Below are positions 30,027 through 37,696 of a stretch of DNA of 47,792 nucleotides, in pieces. Source of the DNA: JAIBJN01 sp035461525 (GTDB lineage: Bacteria; Actinomycetota; Thermoleophilia; Gaiellales; Gaiellaceae). Each line of letters starts with the position of its first letter. Positions within the stretch are counted from its first letter, which is position 1. The notes under the pieces were generated by a model. The model made no database searches. It saw only the letters and a list, made by a program, of their open reading frames with translations, and was not told the origin of the DNA. The position numbers and the translations under genes are program-made. Location of the stretch: NCBI GenBank assembly GCA_035461525.1, contig DATHVD010000083.1:1-47792 (forward strand), read 5' to 3'.

Positions 30027-32419
30027 CAGCCCGCGAGATGGGCGACGGTGGCGCCGTCGGCGGAGTCGGTCTCGTAGCTCTCGACGAGCGGGTGGCGGCC
30101 GAGCTCGTCGCGGACGGCCGCGCGGACGGCGCCGGTGCCGCGGCCGTGGACGACGCGGACGAGCGCGAGGCCGGCGAGCGCCGCGTCGTCGACGAACGAG
30201 CGGATCGCGGCGCGCGCCTCCTCGGCGCGGCGGCCCCGCAGGTCGAGCTCGTCGGAGGCGTCGCTGCGGGCGGCGGCGAGAACGCGAACCCCGGGGCGCA
30301 ACTCGTCCTCGGGCGGCCCGCCGCGCGCGTCCGCCCGCAGCCGCGCCACGGGGACGCGGATGCGCTGACCGGTTGCCCCGACGACCTCGGCCTCGTCGCC
30401 CTCGAACGCGGCGATGGTGCCGCGCACGCCGAGGTCGGGGGCCTCGACCGGGTCGCCGGGCGCGAGCGGGCCCTGGAGCGGGACCGGCTCGCGGAGCGCG
30501 CGCAGCGCCTCCTCGGCCCTGGCGGCCTTCGCCGACGCCTCGCCCAGGCGCCGGTCCCGGTCGCGCTCGGCGGTCGTCGGATCCGGCGCCGACGCGCGCC
30601 TCGCCTCGCGCTGGAGCAGGCGCGCGGCGCGGATCTCCTTCCGCAGCCCGCTCAGCTCGGCGCGCGCCTCGGCGAGCTCGCGTTCGGCCCGGGCAAGGGC
30701 GAGATCCCGCTCACGCTCCGCGGAGGCGCGCACGTCCTCGATCGCGGCCGCGAGCTCCGACTCCCGCTCCCGGGCCTCCTCCGCACGGCGGGCCGCCTCG
30801 GCCCGCTCGACCCCGGCGGCCTCGCGCTCCTCCGCGGCCGCACGCTCGGCGGACTGCGCCTCGGCGAGCAGCTCGGCGACGCGCAGCCGCTCGGGGGCGA
30901 CCCGGGCCCGCGCGTCGGCGACGACGTCCGCATCCAGGCCGAGGCGCTCGGCGATCTCGAGCGCGTGCGAGGTTCCCGGCCGCCCGAGCGCGATCCGGTA
31001 GAGCGGCTCGTGCGTCTCGGAGTCGAAGCCGGTGGCGGCGTTCGCGGCCCCGTCGGTCGCGCTCGCCCACTCCTTCAGCTCCGGGTAGTGCGTCGTCACC
31101 GCGGTGAGCCGGGCCTGGCGAGCGAGCCGCGTCAGGAGGGCCTGGGCGAGCGCCGAGCCCTCGACCGGGTCGGTGCCGGAGACGAGCTCGTCAACGAGGA
31201 CGAGCGAGCGCTCCGTCGCCGCGTCCAGGATGGCGAGGAGGTCGCGTAGGTGCGCGGAGAAGGTCGAGAGGCTCATCTCGATCGACTGCCGGTCGCCGAC
31301 GGTGGCGAGCACACGGTCGAAGACGGGCAGCGCGGCGGTCTCGGCGGGCGGGTGCAGGCCGGACTGGTGCAGGAGCGCGGCGAGGCCGAGGGTCTTCAGG
31401 GCCACGGTCTTCCCACCGGTGTTCGGCCCGCTGACGACGAGCGCCCGAAGCGCCCCGAGGTCGAGGTCGATCGGCACGGCGGCGGCAGGGTCGAGGAGGG
31501 GGTGGCGGGCGCCGAGAAGGCGCACCTCGTCCGTGGACGCGACCGGCGCGCCCCGCCAGCCGCGCGAGAGGATGCCGCGCGCGAGGGCGAGATCAACGGC
31601 ACCGGCCGCCTCGACGAGCTCCCGCAGCGCGTCGGCCCGGTCGGCGACCGCGGACGAGAGCTCGCGCAGGATGCGCTCGACCTCCTCCCGCTCGGCCCGG
31701 GCGGCCTCGGCCAGCCGATTGCTGAGCTCGACGACGGCGAAAGGCTCGACGAAGAGCGTCTCGCCTGAGCCGGAGGTGTCGTGGACGACGCCCGCGACGG
31801 CGCCGCGCGCGCTCGCCTTGACGGCGAGCACGGGCCGGCCGCCGCGCTGGGTGACGAAGTTCTCTTGCAGGTGCTGGCGCAGCTCGGGCCCGCGGGCGAG
31901 CCGCCGCAGCTCTTCGGCGACGCGGTGGCGGCCGTCGCGAAGCTCGCGGCGAAGCTTGCGGAGCGCCGGCGAGGCCGTGTCCCGCAGGTCGGAGCCGTCG
32001 GGCTCGACGCGGGCGGCGTTCTCGTCGGCGAGCTGGGCGAGACCGGGCTCGATCGGAGCGGCGAGCTCGTTCAGGAGCGGCGCCGGGGCGCTCTGCTCGG
32101 CGAGCGCCTCGCGGGCGGCGAGGCCGCCGCGGATCGCGGCGCCGATCTCGCCGAGCTGGGCGGGCGAGAGGACGCCGCCCCGCGCCGCCCGGTCGGCGGC
32201 TGCGCGCACGTCCGCGATCCCTCGGAGCGGCGGCTCGGCGGCCTCGTCGAGGAGCGCGATCGCCTCCGCCGTAAGCGCCTGCCGCCGCGCGACCTCGTCC
32301 GGATCCGGCGAGGGCGCGAGCGCGAGTGCAAGCTCGACCCCGTGGGGCGTCGAGGTCGCGGCGGCGAGGCGCTCGACGACGGCGGGGAGCTCGAGGACGG
32401 ACAGAGACTCGGCGTCCAC
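30026..32419 (-). CDS. mutS2: MutS2 / RqcU ribosome-rescue ATPase-endonuclease
   Basis: 797-aa MutS2. Order: N-terminal lever/clamp (1-300), MutS-type ATPase with Walker A GPNTGGKT at 331-338 and SLSTFSAHLRD and LVLVDELVSGTDP further on, a long coiled coil rich in Glu/Arg/Ala (about 500-640), a KOW-like segment (GDPVEAPDLGVRGTIAAF), and a C-terminal Smr domain with LDLRG at 725-729 and HGRGTG at 758-763. MutS2 binds collided ribosomes and splits them or cuts mRNA; older work also suggests suppression of recombination. The start is the GTG at 32419. There is no Shine-Dalgarno, but TACACT (32427-32432) ends seven bases before it, so the mRNA is probably leaderless. Confidence 0.93.
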   Translation of the reverse strand: MDAESLSVLELPAVVERLAAATSTPHGVELALALAPSPDPDEVARRQALTAEAIALLDEAAEPPLRGIADVRAAADRAARGGVLSPAQLGEIGAAIRGGLAAREALAEQSAPAPLLNELAAPIEPGLAQLADENAARVEPDGSDLRDTASPALRKLRRELRDGRHRVAEELRRLARGPELRQHLQENFVTQRGGRPVLAVKASARGAVAGVVHDTSGSGETLFVEPFAVVELSNRLAEAARAEREEVERILRELSSAVADRADALRELVEAAGAVDLALARGILSRGWRGAPVASTDEVRLLGARHPLLDPAAAVPIDLDLGALRALVVSGPNTGGKTVALKTLGLAALLHQSGLHPPAETAALPVFDRVLATVGDRQSIEMSLSTFSAHLRDLLAILDAATERSLVLVDELVSGTDPVEGSALAQALLTRLARQARLTAVTTHYPELKEWASATDGAANAATGFDSETHEPLYRIALGRPGTSHALEIAERLGLDADVVADARARVAPERLRVAELLAEAQSAERAAAEEREAAGVERAEAARRAEEARERESELAAAIEDVRASAERERDLALARAERELAEARAELSGLRKEIRAARLLQREARRASAPDPTTAERDRDRRLGEASAKAARAEEALRALREPVPLQGPLAPGDPVEAPDLGVRGTIAAFEGDEAEVVGATGQRIRVPVARLRADARGGPPEDELRPGVRVLAAARSDASDELDLRGRRAEEARAAIRSFVDDAALAGLALVRVVHGRGTGAVRAAVRDELGRHPLVESYETDSADGATVAHLAG

Positions 32420-32426
32420 GCGGATG

Positions 32427-32432
32427 AGTGTA
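32427..32432 (-). promoter_or_regulatory. -10 element for leaderless mutS2 transcript
   Basis: TACACT on the minus strand, seven bases before the GTG at 32419. The same hexamer precedes rnpB and tRNA-Leu in this window. Confidence 0.5.
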
Positions 32433-32474
32433 GGCGGCGCCTCGCCCCCGCCTCCACCGTGGCACAGTGGACGC

Positions 32475-32885
32475 ATGGCGACGATGGCAGACCTCGACGA
32501 GCTCGCGCTCTCCCTCCCGCAGGCGACCAAGGACCTCTCCGAGGACGGCCGCCCGTCGTACCTCGTCCACGGCAAGCGCTTCTGCCTGCACCGCAGCCGC
32601 CGCCCGGACGCGGTCGACCCGGAGACGGGCGAGCGGCTCGACGACGTGCTCATGTTCCGCGTCGCCGACCTCGGCGTGAAGGAGCTCGTGCTCGCCGACG
32701 AGCGCGGCCTCTTCTTCACGACGCCGCACTTCGACGGCTACCCGGCAGTTCTGCTGCGGATTCCCGACCTCGCCCGCCTCGATCGCGTCGAGCTCTTCGA
32801 GCTCCTCGCCGAGGCGTGGCTCACGCGCGCGCAGAAGCGCGTGGCGACGGCCTGGCTCGGGGAGCAGGGGGTCGCGGACAGCTGA
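32475..32885 (+). CDS. MmcQ/YjbR family protein
   Basis: 136-aa protein of the MmcQ/YjbR (CyaY-like fold) family. Typical features are DLDELALSLPQATKDLSEDGRPSYLVHGKRF near the N-terminus, then VKELVLADERGLFFTTPHFDGYPAVLLRIPDL and a C-terminal helix EAWLTRAQKRVATAWL. The family is often called DNA-binding, with thin evidence. It is divergent from mutS2 (55-bp gap). The ATG at 32475 has no ribosome-binding site; CACAGT lies six bases upstream. The very long plus frame running back through mutS2 is a shadow. Confidence 0.85.
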   Translation: MATMADLDELALSLPQATKDLSEDGRPSYLVHGKRFCLHRSRRPDAVDPETGERLDDVLMFRVADLGVKELVLADERGLFFTTPHFDGYPAVLLRIPDLARLDRVELFELLAEAWLTRAQKRVATAWLGEQGVADS

Positions 32886-32922
32886 CCGCCCCGGCGCCCC
32901 ACGCCGCCTCCACCCTGACGTG

Positions 32923-32950
32923 GAAGAAGCCCCGTTTCCGGGGCTTCTTC
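32923..32950. terminator. Strong bidirectional hairpin between MmcQ-like gene and rnpB
   Basis: GAAGAAGCCCCG (32923-32934), loop TTTC, then its perfect complement (32939-32950): a 12-bp stem. It lies 38 bases past the MmcQ-like stop and four bases past the 3' end of rnpB on the other strand, so it can serve both. Confidence 0.85.
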
Positions 32951-32954
32951 GGTA

Positions 32955-33304
32955 GCAGGCCTGTAAGCCGGATTTTGTCGGGGGTGACCATCCATCTTGG
33001 CCTCCGGTCTCCCGGAGGCTCGAGCGGCGCACCCGGCTCCTCGGCGGGCCGCCTACGGGCGGAGCCTGTTCGCCTTGCACCGGACGGGGTTTGGCAGCCG
33101 CCGTGTCACCACGACGCTGGTGGGCTCTTACCCCACCTTTTCACCCTTACCTCCGGCGTCTCCGGAGAGAACGTCGCCGGTGGCGGTCTCCTTTCTGTGC
33201 CACTTTCCGTCGGCTTTCGCCGCCTGGGGTTTCCCCAGCGTCCTGCCCTGCGGTGTCCGGACTTTCCTCGAGCCGCCGGAGCGGCCCGCGGTCACCCGGC
33301 CTGC
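32955..33304 (-). ncRNA. rnpB: RNase P RNA (rnpB), bacterial type A
   Basis: Catalytic RNA of RNase P, which trims tRNA 5' leaders. On the minus strand the near-universal 5' block GAGGAAAGTCCGGAC is at 33269-33255. The 3' block with GACAAAATCCGGCTTACAGG is at 32980-32960. The outer helix P1 is formed by GCAGGCC (33304-33298) with GGCCTGC (32961-32955), which sets the ends. Length is about 350 nt, normal for type A. A -10 (TACACT, 33312-33317) lies eight bases before the 5' end. The 5' end overlaps the last codons of the zinc-ribbon gene. Confidence 0.95.
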
Positions 33305-33483
33305 ACGTCCAAGTGTAGCGCCGGCTCGCCCGCCTTCAGGAGCCCGGAGCCGCATTCAAGGCACGAGATCGTCCCGGCCCGGTGGAGGACGAACTCGCCG
33401 CAGGCGGGGCACTCGAGGCTCGCGCCGCGCATGAGCGCCAGGAGCTCCTGGTCGAGGGTGCGGTTAAGGGTCACGACCTCCAT
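33292..33483 (-). CDS. Small zinc-ribbon protein downstream of lexA
   Basis: 63-aa protein with two CxxC knuckles (Cys25/28 in ECPACGEF and Cys41/44 in ISCLECGS) predicted to hold one zinc. The N-terminal helix is LDQELLALMRG. It starts four bases after the lexA stop, with GGAGGG upstream of the ATG, so it should be part of the lexA transcript and SOS-induced. The function is unknown. Its end overlaps the rnpB 5' end by a few bases and it contains the rnpB promoter. Confidence 0.72.
   Translation of the reverse strand: MEVVTLNRTLDQELLALMRGASLECPACGEFVLHRAGTISCLECGSGLLKAGEPALHLDVQAG
33312..33317 (-). promoter_or_regulatory. -10 element of rnpB
   Basis: TACACT on the minus strand, seven bases before the RNase P RNA 5' end inferred from helix P1. 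No good -35 hexamer at 16-18 bp. Confidence 0.6.
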
Positions 33484-33487
33484 CGCG

Positions 33488-34129
33488 TCATACCCTCCGG
33501 AAGACCCCGACGACCTTGCCGAGGATGCTGACGTGATCGGGATAGAGCGGCTCCATCGCCGAGTTCTCGGGCTGGAGCCGGACGCGGCCGGCTTCGCGGA
33601 AGAAACGCTTGACGGTCGCCTCGTCGGCCGCCTCGTCCTGGCCGGCGAGCGCGACGACGATGTCCCCGTCGCGGGCGGTCTGCTGACGCTGGACGACGAC
33701 GTAGTCGCCGTCGAGGATCCCCGCTTCGACCATGCTGTCGCCCTTGACGCGGAGGAGGAACTCCTCGCCCCCTCGCGAGAGCGGCTCGGGCACGGCGAGG
33801 TGGTCCTCGACGTTCTCCTCGGCGAGAAGCGGGCCGCCGGCGGCGATCTCGCCGACAAGCGGCAGGACACGGACCTCGCCCATGTCCGGGACCGAGATCG
33901 ACGCCCCCGCAGCCGCGCGCTCGCGGCGCGTGAGCTCGAGCGCCCGTGGCTTCGTCGGGTCGCGCCGCAGGTAGCCGGCGCGCTCCAGGTTCGCCAGATG
34001 CGCGTGCACCGTAGACGGCGACGCGAGCCCGATCTCGGCGCCGATCTCGCGCACCGTGGGCGGATAGCCGTGCGCGTCCACGTAGCGGACGACGAACTCG
34101 TACACCTCCTGCTGGCGCTGCGTGAGCAT
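33488..34129 (-). CDS. lexA: LexA repressor
   Basis: 213-aa SOS repressor. The winged helix (residues 1-65) has the recognition segment PPTVREIGAEIGLASPSTVHAHL. The S24 domain carries the Ala97-Gly98 cleavage site (GEIAAGGP), nucleophile Ser132 (KGDSM) and Lys174 (ATVKRF), so RecA-stimulated self-cleavage should work. The ATG at 34129 has GGGGAGG upstream. It is preceded by a consensus promoter and a perfect SOS box, so it is autoregulated. The longer frame to 34720 is a shadow across the tRNA. Confidence 0.96.
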   Translation of the reverse strand: MLTQRQQEVYEFVVRYVDAHGYPPTVREIGAEIGLASPSTVHAHLANLERAGYLRRDPTKPRALELTRRERAAAGASISVPDMGEVRVLPLVGEIAAGGPLLAEENVEDHLAVPEPLSRGGEEFLLRVKGDSMVEAGILDGDYVVVQRQQTARDGDIVVALAGQDEAADEATVKRFFREAGRVRLQPENSAMEPLYPDHVSILGKVVGVFRRV

Positions 34130-34147
34130 CTGCCTCCCCTTCGAGAG

Positions 34148-34161
34148 CGAACGTTTGTTCG
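34148..34161. promoter_or_regulatory. SOS box (LexA operator) of lexA
   Basis: CGAACGTTTGTTCG: the inverted GAAC-N4-GTTC of Gram-positive LexA, flanked by C and G as in the Bacillus/actinobacterial consensus. It lies 5 bp downstream of the -10 and about 18 bp before the lexA start codon. Confidence 0.93.
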
Positions 34162-34166
34162 TAGAC

Positions 34167-34195
34167 ACGGTAGCGGGGGGTGCGGACGGAGTCAA
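34167..34195 (-). promoter_or_regulatory. lexA promoter
   Basis: -35 TTGACT (34190-34195), 17-bp spacer, -10 TACCGT (34167-34172) on the minus strand. The SOS box lies over the predicted start of transcription. Confidence 0.75.
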
Positions 34196-34210
34196 GGGGG
34201 CGCGACTCGC

Positions 34211-34216
34211 TACACT
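34211..34216 (+). promoter_or_regulatory. -10 element of tRNA-Leu
   Basis: TACACT, 12 bases before the mature tRNA 5' end, giving a leader of about five bases. No consensus -35. Confidence 0.55.
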
Positions 34217-34228
34217 TACGCCCGTCAC

Positions 34229-34314
<86 letters not shown>

Positions 34315-34316
34315 TG

Positions 34317-34338
34317 AGGCGTCTCCTCGGAGGCGCCT
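34317..34338 (+). terminator. Hairpin terminator after tRNA-Leu
   Basis: GGCGTCTC (34318-34325) pairs with GAGGCGCC (34330-34337) with one G-T wobble, loop CTCG, followed by the T-rich ttcgtcgttctc. It begins three bases after the tRNA. Confidence 0.65.
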
Positions 34339-34394
34339 TCGTCGTTCTCGGCCGGCGCGCCGCGGAAGGGCCCCGGGCCGTTCGCCCGCGCCAG

Positions 34395-34400
34395 TAATCT
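34395..34400 (+). promoter_or_regulatory. -10 element of tldDE
   Basis: TAATCT ten bases before the GTG at 34411; no ribosome-binding site between, so the message is leaderless or nearly so. Confidence 0.45.
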
Positions 34401-34410
34401 ACTCCCGCCC

Positions 34411-35853
34411 GTGCACGAGCTCGCCGAACACGGAATCGACGCAGCGGTCGCGGCCGGCGCGGGCTACGCGGACGCGCGGGTCGTGCGCCGCCGTGCCCAG
34501 CACGTCTCGACGAAGAACGGCGATGTGGACGCGGTCTCCGACTCCGAGACGGAGGGAATCGGCGTCCGCGTCCTCGTCGACGGGGCCTGGGGCTTCGCCG
34601 GCGACCCGCGGCTGACCGAGGAGGGCGCCCGCGACGCCGCCCTTCGCGCCGTCGCCTTCGCCCGCGCGAGCGCCTCGCGCGCGCGTGTCCGCGTCGAACT
34701 GGCTCCGGCGCCGCCCGCAAGCGGCGACTATGCCGCCCGGGTGGAGCGCGAGCCCGTCGAGGTGCCGCTGGAGGAGAAGATCGCTCTCTGCCTGCGCGCT
34801 GAGGAGGGCATGCGCCGGCCAGAGGTCAAGATCACGGAGGCGGCGGTGCGGGCCATGCGGGAGGAGAAGGTCTTTCGCTCCTCCGAGGGGACGAAGACCC
34901 GGCAGGAGCTCGCCGAGTGCGGCGGGGGGATCGATTGTCTGGCGGTCTCGGACGACGGTCGCGTGCAGACGCGCAGCTACCCGAGCGGCCACGGCGGCTC
35001 GAGCGGGCAGGCCGGCTGGGAGTACGTGGAGGGCCTGGAGCTCGAGCGCGAGGCGCCGCGCGTGGGCGAGGAGGCGGCCGCGCTGCTCGTCGCCGACCCG
35101 TGCCCGGCGGGCGTGACGACGCTCGTCCTCGACTCCGAGCAGATGGTGCTCCAGGTGCACGAGTCCGTCGGCCACCCGACCGAGCTCGACCGCGTCTACG
35201 GCACCGAGGCCGCCTACGCGGGAACGAGCTTCCTCAAGGCGGCGGACCTCGGGCGCCTCCGTTACGGGTCCGAGCACATGAACGTCACGGCCGACCCGAC
35301 GACGCCACTCGGCGTGGGAACGTTCGGCTGGGACGACGAGGGCGCGCCCGCCGCGCGCCAGCCCGTCGTCGAGGGTGGCGTCCTCACCGGCTTCATCGCC
35401 TCCCGCGAGACCTCGAGGCTGATCGGACGGGACCTGGGCGGGTCGATGCGCGCCGACGGCTGGGGCCGCATGCCGCTCGTTCGCATGTCGAACCTGCACC
35501 TCGAGCCGGGCGCGGGGTCGCTCGAGGACCTCCTCGCCGACGTGGACGAGGGCGTCTACCTCGCCACGAACAAGAGCTGGTCGATCGACGACAAGCGCCT
35601 CAACTTCCAGTTCGGGACGCAGATCGCCTGGGCGATCCGCAAGGGCAAGCTCGGCCGCATGCTGCGCGACCCCACGTACACCGGCGTCACGCCCGATTTC
35701 TGGGGAAGGCTGGACGCCGTCGCGGGGCCCGAGGCCTGGCGCCTCTACGGGCTCACGAACTGCGGCAAGGGCCAGCCGGGACAGCACGCGCACGTCTCGC
35801 ACGGGACGTCGCCCGCCCGCTTCCGCGACGTCCAGGTGGGCGTGCGCAAGTGA
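34411..35853 (+). CDS. tldD: TldD metalloprotease subunit
   Basis: 480-aa TldD. The zinc site HExxxH is seen as HESVGH at residues 250-255. The C-terminal block with NLHLEPGAGS and the end segment TNCGKGQPGQHAHVSHG are diagnostic. With TldE it forms a barrel-shaped protease that degrades unfolded peptides and, in E. coli, matures microcin B17 and handles CcdA. It is co-transcribed with tldE (GTGA overlap). No precursor-peptide gene is visible nearby, so a general peptidase role is likely. Confidence 0.94.
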   Translation: MHELAEHGIDAAVAAGAGYADARVVRRRAQHVSTKNGDVDAVSDSETEGIGVRVLVDGAWGFAGDPRLTEEGARDAALRAVAFARASASRARVRVELAPAPPASGDYAARVEREPVEVPLEEKIALCLRAEEGMRRPEVKITEAAVRAMREEKVFRSSEGTKTRQELAECGGGIDCLAVSDDGRVQTRSYPSGHGGSSGQAGWEYVEGLELEREAPRVGEEAAALLVADPCPAGVTTLVLDSEQMVLQVHESVGHPTELDRVYGTEAAYAGTSFLKAADLGRLRYGSEHMNVTADPTTPLGVGTFGWDDEGAPAARQPVVEGGVLTGFIASRETSRLIGRDLGGSMRADGWGRMPLVRMSNLHLEPGAGSLEDLLADVDEGVYLATNKSWSIDDKRLNFQFGTQIAWAIRKGKLGRMLRDPTYTGVTPDFWGRLDAVAGPEAWRLYGLTNCGKGQPGQHAHVSHGTSPARFRDVQVGVRK

Positions 35854-37214
35854 GCAGGGCCCTGGATCTCGCCCAGCGGGCAGTCGGAGCCGCCGAGGGC
35901 GACGAGGCCGACGCCTCCGCCCACGTCGAGCGCTCGGGCTTCGCCCGCTTCGCCGCCTCGGCCGTCCACCAGCCGACCCTCCTCCGCGACGAGACCGTCA
36001 CGATCCGGGTCGTGCGCGACGGGCGTGTCGGCTGCGCGACGACGAACCGAACGGACGACGAGGGACTCGCCGCGGCCGCCCGCCGCGCCAGGGAGGCGGC
36101 CGACCGCTCCCCTCCCGACCCGGCCTTCGCCGGGCTCGCACCGCCGGCCGACGTCCCGGACGTCGAAGGCTACGACGAGGCGACGGCGGGGCTCACGCCC
36201 GAAGAGCAGGCCGAGGCGGCGGCGGAGGCGATCGCGGCCGCGCCCGGCATCGGCCTCTACGGCTACTACACGAGCGCCGTCACCGACCTGGCCGTCGCCT
36301 CGACCACCGGCCTGGGCGTCTCGCAGCCGACGACGGACGCGAGCGTGCTCGCGCTCGCGGCGGACGACGGCTCGTCCGGCTATGCCGAGGCGACCTCGTG
36401 GCGCGCCTCCGACCTCGATCCGGCGGCGGTCGCGCGCGAGGCGGCCGAGAAGGCCGCGCGCACGCGCGACGCCTCCACGGTGGAGCCCCGGATGTTCCGC
36501 GCCGTCCTCGAGCCGTATGCGTTCTCGGAGCTCCTCTTCTACTTCGGCTTCACGTCGCTGAACGCGGTCGCGCTGCTGGAGGGCAGGAGCTACCTCTCCG
36601 GCCGCCTCGGCGAGCGGCTCTTCGACGAGAGCTTCACGCTCTGGGACGACGGCGCCGACGCGCGCGGCTACCCGAAGGCCTTCGACCTCGAGGGAGTGCC
36701 GAAGGAGCGCGTCCTCCTCGTCGAGGACGGCGTCGCCCGAGACGTCGTCTGGGACCGGCGGAGCGCGAAGCAGGCGGGCGAGGGCCGCCGCTCCACGGGG
36801 CACGCCCTCTCGCCGCCCGCGCAGGCGTTCGGCACGATCCCGTTCAACCTCTCCGTGCGCGGCGGCAACGCCGCCTCGCTGGACGAGCTGGCGGAGCGCG
36901 TCGGCGACGGCATCTACGTGACGCGGCTTCATTACCTCGGGATCGTCGACCCGCGCGAGGGGATCATCACGGGCATGACACGCGACGGCACCTTCCTCGT
37001 CGAGGGCGGGAAGCTGACGAGGCCGCTCGTGAACCTGCGCTTCACGACCTCGTTCCCGGAGCTCTGCGCCGGCCTCCTCGGCCTGACGGAGGAGGTGACG
37101 CTCGTGAACCGCAGCGACTTCTACGAGGAGCGCTACCCGTACGGCACGCTCGTGCCGGCGGTGGCGACGAGGGCGTTCACCGTCGTCGGGACGGGATCCG
37201 GCCCCGGGCTCTGA
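35850..37214 (+). CDS. tldE: TldE/PmbA family subunit
   Basis: 454-aa partner of TldD, lacking the HExxxH motif as expected. Typical segments are YGYYTSAVTDLAVASTTGL, FGFTSLNAVALLEGRSYLSGRLGE, SLDELAERVGDGIYVTRLHYLGIVDPREG and the C-terminal VGTGSG-type end. It starts by GTGA overlap with tldD. Length is normal. Confidence 0.93.
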   Translation: MSRALDLAQRAVGAAEGDEADASAHVERSGFARFAASAVHQPTLLRDETVTIRVVRDGRVGCATTNRTDDEGLAAAARRAREAADRSPPDPAFAGLAPPADVPDVEGYDEATAGLTPEEQAEAAAEAIAAAPGIGLYGYYTSAVTDLAVASTTGLGVSQPTTDASVLALAADDGSSGYAEATSWRASDLDPAAVAREAAEKAARTRDASTVEPRMFRAVLEPYAFSELLFYFGFTSLNAVALLEGRSYLSGRLGERLFDESFTLWDDGADARGYPKAFDLEGVPKERVLLVEDGVARDVVWDRRSAKQAGEGRRSTGHALSPPAQAFGTIPFNLSVRGGNAASLDELAERVGDGIYVTRLHYLGIVDPREGIITGMTRDGTFLVEGGKLTRPLVNLRFTTSFPELCAGLLGLTEEVTLVNRSDFYEERYPYGTLVPAVATRAFTVVGTGSGPGL

Positions 37215-37226
37215 GCGCGAGGGCTG

Positions 37227-37448
37227 CTAGTCGAACTGGTAGAAGAGGACGACCGTGTTCACCGCGAAGAAGAACGCGACGACCACGGTCAGGCGCGTGA
37301 GGTTGCGCTCGACGATGTGCTGGCCGCCCTGGGAGGCGGGCGTGAAGCCGAGGCCGCCGAAGCCCGTGTCGCGCCCCGAGTGCATGAGCACGAGGACTAT
37401 GAGCGCAACGGAGAGCAGAACTTGGATGACCGCGAAGAGCCCGAGCAC
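37227..37448 (-). CDS. secG: Preprotein translocase subunit SecG
   Basis: 73-aa SecG with two helices (residues 4-22 and 53-70) and the conserved central loop (HSGRDTGFGGLGFTPASQGG, residues 23-42). It assists SecYE during export. The GTG start has no Shine-Dalgarno; TAGCCT (37455-37460) ends six bases upstream, so it is probably leaderless. Convergent with tldE. Confidence 0.93.
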   Translation of the reverse strand: MLGLFAVIQVLLSVALIVLVLMHSGRDTGFGGLGFTPASQGGQHIVERNLTRLTVVVAFFFAVNTVVLFYQFD

Positions 37449-37501
37449 GTGCTCAGGCTACCAGCTCGGATCGGCCCGACCCGTGGTACGGTGCGCGCGC
37501 A

Positions 37502-37696
37502 ATGGAGGCCGAGGAGCGCATCCGCAAGCTCATCCTGCTCGGCGACAACCGCCACAAGCAAGGGCTTCCGGCCAAGGCCCGCGAGAGCTATTCGGAAGCC
37601 CTCGAGGCGGCGCGCGAGGCAGGCCTGGAGAGCTCGGTCGAGCCGCTCATCCAGCTCCGCCTGGCCGACCTGGAGAACCGGAGCCCGGCCGGCTGA
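37502..37696 (+). CDS. Small TPR-like helical protein
   Basis: 64-aa acidic/basic helical protein. GDNRHKQGLPAKARESYSEALEAAREAG resembles one tetratricopeptide helix pair, followed by a second short helix pair. It is divergent from secG with a 53-bp gap; TACGGT lies nine bases before the ATG and there is no ribosome-binding site. The last 50 bases overlap the end of the CDF exporter gene tail-to-tail. I recognise no named family. Confidence 0.6.
   Translation: MEAEERIRKLILLGDNRHKQGLPAKARESYSEALEAAREAGLESSVEPLIQLRLADLENRSPAG

Noticed and set aside
31104..32474. Long plus-strand extension upstream of the MmcQ/YjbR protein
   Set aside because: Ser/Arg-rich sequence antisense to mutS2; the family domain begins at the ATG at 32475.
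35119..35180. TldD as a marker of a ribosomally made peptide (microcin-like) cluster
   Set aside because: No precursor peptide, cyclodehydratase or radical-SAM gene is adjacent; tldDE here looks like the common stand-alone protease pair.
34914..37300. Long plus frames overlapping tldD and tldE in other phases
   Set aside because: Arginine/alanine-rich out-of-frame translation of tldDE; the real frames carry the HExxxH and TldE motifs.
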